Below, in pieces: positions 29,854 to 32,204 of a DNA stretch of 32,204 nucleotides (positions within the stretch are counted from its first letter, which is position 1; each line of letters opens with the position of its first letter). The stretch is from Bacilli bacterium. Its GTDB lineage: Bacteria; Bacillota_I; Bacilli_A; RF39; UBA660. Where the stretch lies: positions 1 through 32,204 of the forward strand of contig CAAENH010000157.1 in the NCBI GenBank assembly GCA_900757295.1, read 5' to 3'. The notes under the pieces are model-generated. The model was not told the DNA's origin. It worked only from the letters and a program-made list of their open reading frames with translations, and ran no database searches. The position numbers and the translations under genes were made by a program.

Positions 29854-31522
29854 CATCTAGTAATACTTTACAAATATAGTATTTCTTATTTTTATTCTTA
29901 ACTGCAAAGTAATTATCCTTTAAATATATTATATCTTTACCATCTATATTCATTAAAAGTTTATCATTAATATCTTTAATAGTTATATTATTATCTTTAC
30001 CACTAAAATAATAACCATCTAATAACTCTTGTTTCTTTATGAAATTAGTTGTTTCATTATCTTCAGCTAAGACTTTACCTGAAGTAGTATTAATAATAGA
30101 TTTATATAATGTTTTATATTCTTGATCATAAATATTTATTAACAGAAAATTTTCATTATTTAATTCGTAAGACACAGAATTTATTTGATCAGAAACTATA
30201 GTTTCATAAGTAGTTAATTTAGTCCCATCAGTATCATAAATATCTAAAGATAGAGTTTTATCATCTATATTTTCTTTAACTAAATATTTTTTATTAATAA
30301 CATTATCTTCATCATAAACATATTTAATGGTTTGTTTTTTTAATTCTGTAATTTCATTTTTCTTATTTAAGATTAAAGTATTATTAAAAGTTTTACCATC
30401 GCTATCATCTTTATTTTTGGGGAATGTTGTAATTATTAAATTATTATCATTTTTAAAAACTTCAAATGAATTCTTATTTCCACAGCAAATTCTTGAATTA
30501 TACTCTTGATCAGTTAATCTTAATTCATAATTATAAATAAGTTTTAATTCATTATCCATAATTCCTAAATAATTATCTTTTACTAAAACAATATTATTGT
30601 CATAAACTTCAATTGCATTATAATTAAATGGTAATAACTCTTCATTAGTTGAACTAATAATGCCGTATTTTCCATCTTTTTTAGCAACAATATAACGAGT
30701 ATTATCAGTTTTAAAAAACATATCATCATAAGATACAGGAATAATTATATTACCATCTAAATCAATCAAACCATATTTTTGTTGTTCTTCATCTGCAGTC
30801 TTACTACTAATTACTAAATATTTTTGATTATTGCTTACAATATCATCATCAGTACTCAATCTAGTAGTATCTCCTACTATTGTTATATCAGTTTGTTTAA
30901 AAATACTTTTAAAATCTTCAATTCTAACTAATTCTTTATCGCCAACAACAAAATATTTATATTCCTTATCAGATGGTAATTTTAACATTGAAATATAATC
31001 ATCTGCTTCATATAATTTTTTACCTGTTTTAGCATTATAAACATAGCTTTTAATAGTAGTATCATTTGAAATAGTAACATAATACATATCATCATTAATC
31101 TTTTTACTATTTAAAGTTATATATAAAGCTTTCTCATCATTTTCATCTTTATATAAATTAAATTCTTCTTGAAATAATGTATCAAATGTTTTAATGTTTT
31201 TGCCATTACGATTTAAATAAATCTTTCCCCCAATTTGATAACTATAATATCCACCATATAATATTTTTATCTCCGTAGCATCGGCGTCTATTTTTTCAAT
31301 AACTTTATCATTTACATCAATAATTAAATTTGCACCATCTTTTTTAGCAAGCATTATTCCATCAGTATAATTTTCTATTTTATCGTAAGCAATTTTTCCT
31401 TGGATAAAACCAGTCTTAATATCATCACTTTCTTTTTGGCCTAAATATAAATATATACTACCAGAAATTATTAAAATAATAACAGCTATAACAAAAATAA
31501 TATTAGTTTTGATTTTATCCAT
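29840..31522 (-). CDS. Membrane-anchored WG-repeat protein
   Basis: The 560-residue product has one N-terminal membrane helix (~residues 7-28) and then a long outer region, very rich in Asp, Asn, Lys and Tyr. WG-repeat-like units are clearest at ~248-320: KYGLIDLDGNIIIPVSYDDM, then KDGKYGIISSTNEELLPFNY, then YLGIMDNELKLIYNYE. The rest looks like degenerate repeats of the same beta-propeller-like kind (residues ~40-240 and 340-555). WG-repeat proteins in Bacillota are surface proteins of undefined role. It starts after AAAGGAGAA and is a single-gene unit. Confidence 0.7.
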   Translation of the reverse strand: MDKIKTNIIFVIAVIILIISGSIYLYLGQKESDDIKTGFIQGKIAYDKIENYTDGIMLAKKDGANLIIDVNDKVIEKIDADATEIKILYGGYYSYQIGGKIYLNRNGKNIKTFDTLFQEEFNLYKDENDEKALYITLNSKKINDDMYYVTISNDTTIKSYVYNAKTGKKLYEADDYISMLKLPSDKEYKYFVVGDKELVRIEDFKSIFKQTDITIVGDTTRLSTDDDIVSNNQKYLVISSKTADEEQQKYGLIDLDGNIIIPVSYDDMFFKTDNTRYIVAKKDGKYGIISSTNEELLPFNYNAIEVYDNNIVLVKDNYLGIMDNELKLIYNYELRLTDQEYNSRICCGNKNSFEVFKNDNNLIITTFPKNKDDSDGKTFNNTLILNKKNEITELKKQTIKYVYDEDNVINKKYLVKENIDDKTLSLDIYDTDGTKLTTYETIVSDQINSVSYELNNENFLLINIYDQEYKTLYKSIINTTSGKVLAEDNETTNFIKKQELLDGYYFSGKDNNITIKDINDKLLMNIDGKDIIYLKDNYFAVKNKNKKYYICKVLLDEQAK

Positions 31523-31591
31523 ATATATTCTCCTTTATTCTAAAATAATAATATCAATTTTAATTTTGCTTATCAATAATTAATTTTAAAT

Positions 31592-32204
31592 TTATAGTCT
31601 TGGATGACTTTTTAAGTAAACAGAACGTAATCTTTCATTAGAAACATGGGTATAAATTTGGGTAGTGCTTAAACTACTATGACCAAGTAACTCTTGGACA
31701 CTTTTTAAATCGGCACCTTCATTTAACAAATGAGTAGCAAATGTATGCCTTAAAGTATGGGGAGATACTTTATGTTTCAAACTTGCTTTTTTAATAACAT
31801 CGCTTATTATTAATCTTACTCCTCTATCAGTTAGTCTATCCCCTAAATGATTTAGTAATAAATAATCACTACTTTTATTTTTTAAAAGTTTGGGTCTAGC
31901 TTGATTTAAATATAAATTCAAAATATCTATTTCATAATCCCCAAAATATACAATTCTTTCTTTACTTCCTTTACCTAAAACTCTTATTTCTTTTGTTGCT
32001 ATATTTAAATCATTTAATTTTATATTAACTAATTCACTTACACGAATTCCTGTATCATAAAGAGTCTCTATAATTAAACGATTTCTAATATGAAGTGGTT
32101 CTTTCAAATCACATACACTTAACATTTTTTCAACTTCATCATATTGCAAAAAATTAGGAAGTTTCTTCTTCTTTTTTGGTGAAGATATACTTTTAAAAAT
32201 ATTA
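31592..32204 (-). CDS. xerD: XerC/XerD-type tyrosine recombinase, cut by the window edge
   Basis: The frame stays open to the right edge, so the N-terminal part lies outside; a TTG at 32149 is not the true start. The visible ~204 residues include the linker (SSPKKKKKLPNF) and the whole catalytic domain: Arg in TGIRVSEL, the beta-hairpin Lys in VLGKGSKERIVYF, HTLRHTFATHLL, GHSSLSTTQ and the nucleophile Tyr in IYTHV. The ending LRSVYLKSHPRL is of the XerC/D type that resolves chromosome dimers at dif, with FtsK activation. XerD is more likely than XerC from the tail, but the two are hard to separate without the N-terminus. Confidence 0.85.
   Translation of the reverse strand, partial: NIFKSISSPKKKKKLPNFLQYDEVEKMLSVCDLKEPLHIRNRLIIETLYDTGIRVSELVNIKLNDLNIATKEIRVLGKGSKERIVYFGDYEIDILNLYLNQARPKLLKNKSSDYLLLNHLGDRLTDRGVRLIISDVIKKASLKHKVSPHTLRHTFATHLLNEGADLKSVQELLGHSSLSTTQIYTHVSNERLRSVYLKSHPRL

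Noticed and set aside
30327..30509. Plus-strand 60-codon frame
   Set aside because: Antisense shadow of the WG-repeat gene.
1..32204. Mycoplasma-type genetic code (TGA = Trp) suggested by the AT-rich sequence
   Set aside because: rimM ends in TGA overlapping the trmD start and Trp codons checked are TGG, so the standard bacterial code applies.
1..32204. CRISPR array, tRNA or rRNA genes
   Set aside because: No regularly spaced repeats and no cloverleaf-like or rRNA-like segments were noticed; a covariance-model scan was not possible here.

Overview
The window is very AT-rich DNA with tightly packed genes, almost all on the minus strand. TGA is used as a stop (for example in rimM) and TGG encodes Trp, so the code is the standard bacterial one. 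Strong AGGAGG-type ribosome sites, a serS T-box leader, DivIVA/SepF, SpoIIIE/FtsK, a SUF operon of the Bacillota order (C-D-S-U) and a SigE/SigK-like sigma factor point to a low-GC Bacillota, most likely an uncultured gut Bacilli/Erysipelotrichia/RF39-type organism. That placement is an inference from gene content.

Layout from left to right. 1-392 is the tail of an unrecognised plus-strand gene ending at a terminator-like hairpin. 393-3047 holds a small unknown gene, trmD, rimM and a stand-alone amidoligase. 3114-7231 holds ftsK/spoIIIE, a plus-strand DUF192 gene and miaB. 7292-10928 carries small membrane proteins (DUF2752, DUF4234), a thioredoxin-fold protein without its CxxC and without a normal start codon, a DUF975-CmpB membrane fusion and a sporulation-type sigma factor. 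11014-15637 is serS under a serine T-box, then sufC-sufD-sufS-sufU without sufB. 15694-19254 holds a membrane-anchored unknown protein, a SpoU-type RNA methylase, a YgjP-type metallopeptidase, frr, divIVA and sepF.

19388-26087 is the accessory region. Remnants of a large serine recombinase and an XRE regulator lie at one end, and a decayed RelA/SpoT HD gene plus another broken gene lie at the other. Between them (20035-24880) is a compact, translationally coupled operon: a possible 18-codon precursor peptide, a protein with an unknown N-terminal half and an intact C39-like cysteine protease half, a 111-aa protein resembling part of a TOMM leader-binding protein, an azoline-forming YcaO protein ending in PHPFP, a nucleotidyltransferase-fold protein and ThiE. 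I read this as an unusual azol(in)e-type RiPP cluster. It has no SagB-type dehydrogenase, no full E1-like partner and no exporter, and it includes two unexpected enzymes. It is the best candidate here for an undescribed system.

26217-32204 returns to ordinary genes: a MazG-like pyrophosphohydrolase, pyruvate phosphate dikinase with an extra 130-residue N-terminal domain, a membrane-anchored WG-repeat protein and a XerC/D-type recombinase cut by the window edge. I saw no tRNA, rRNA, CRISPR array or complete insertion sequence.
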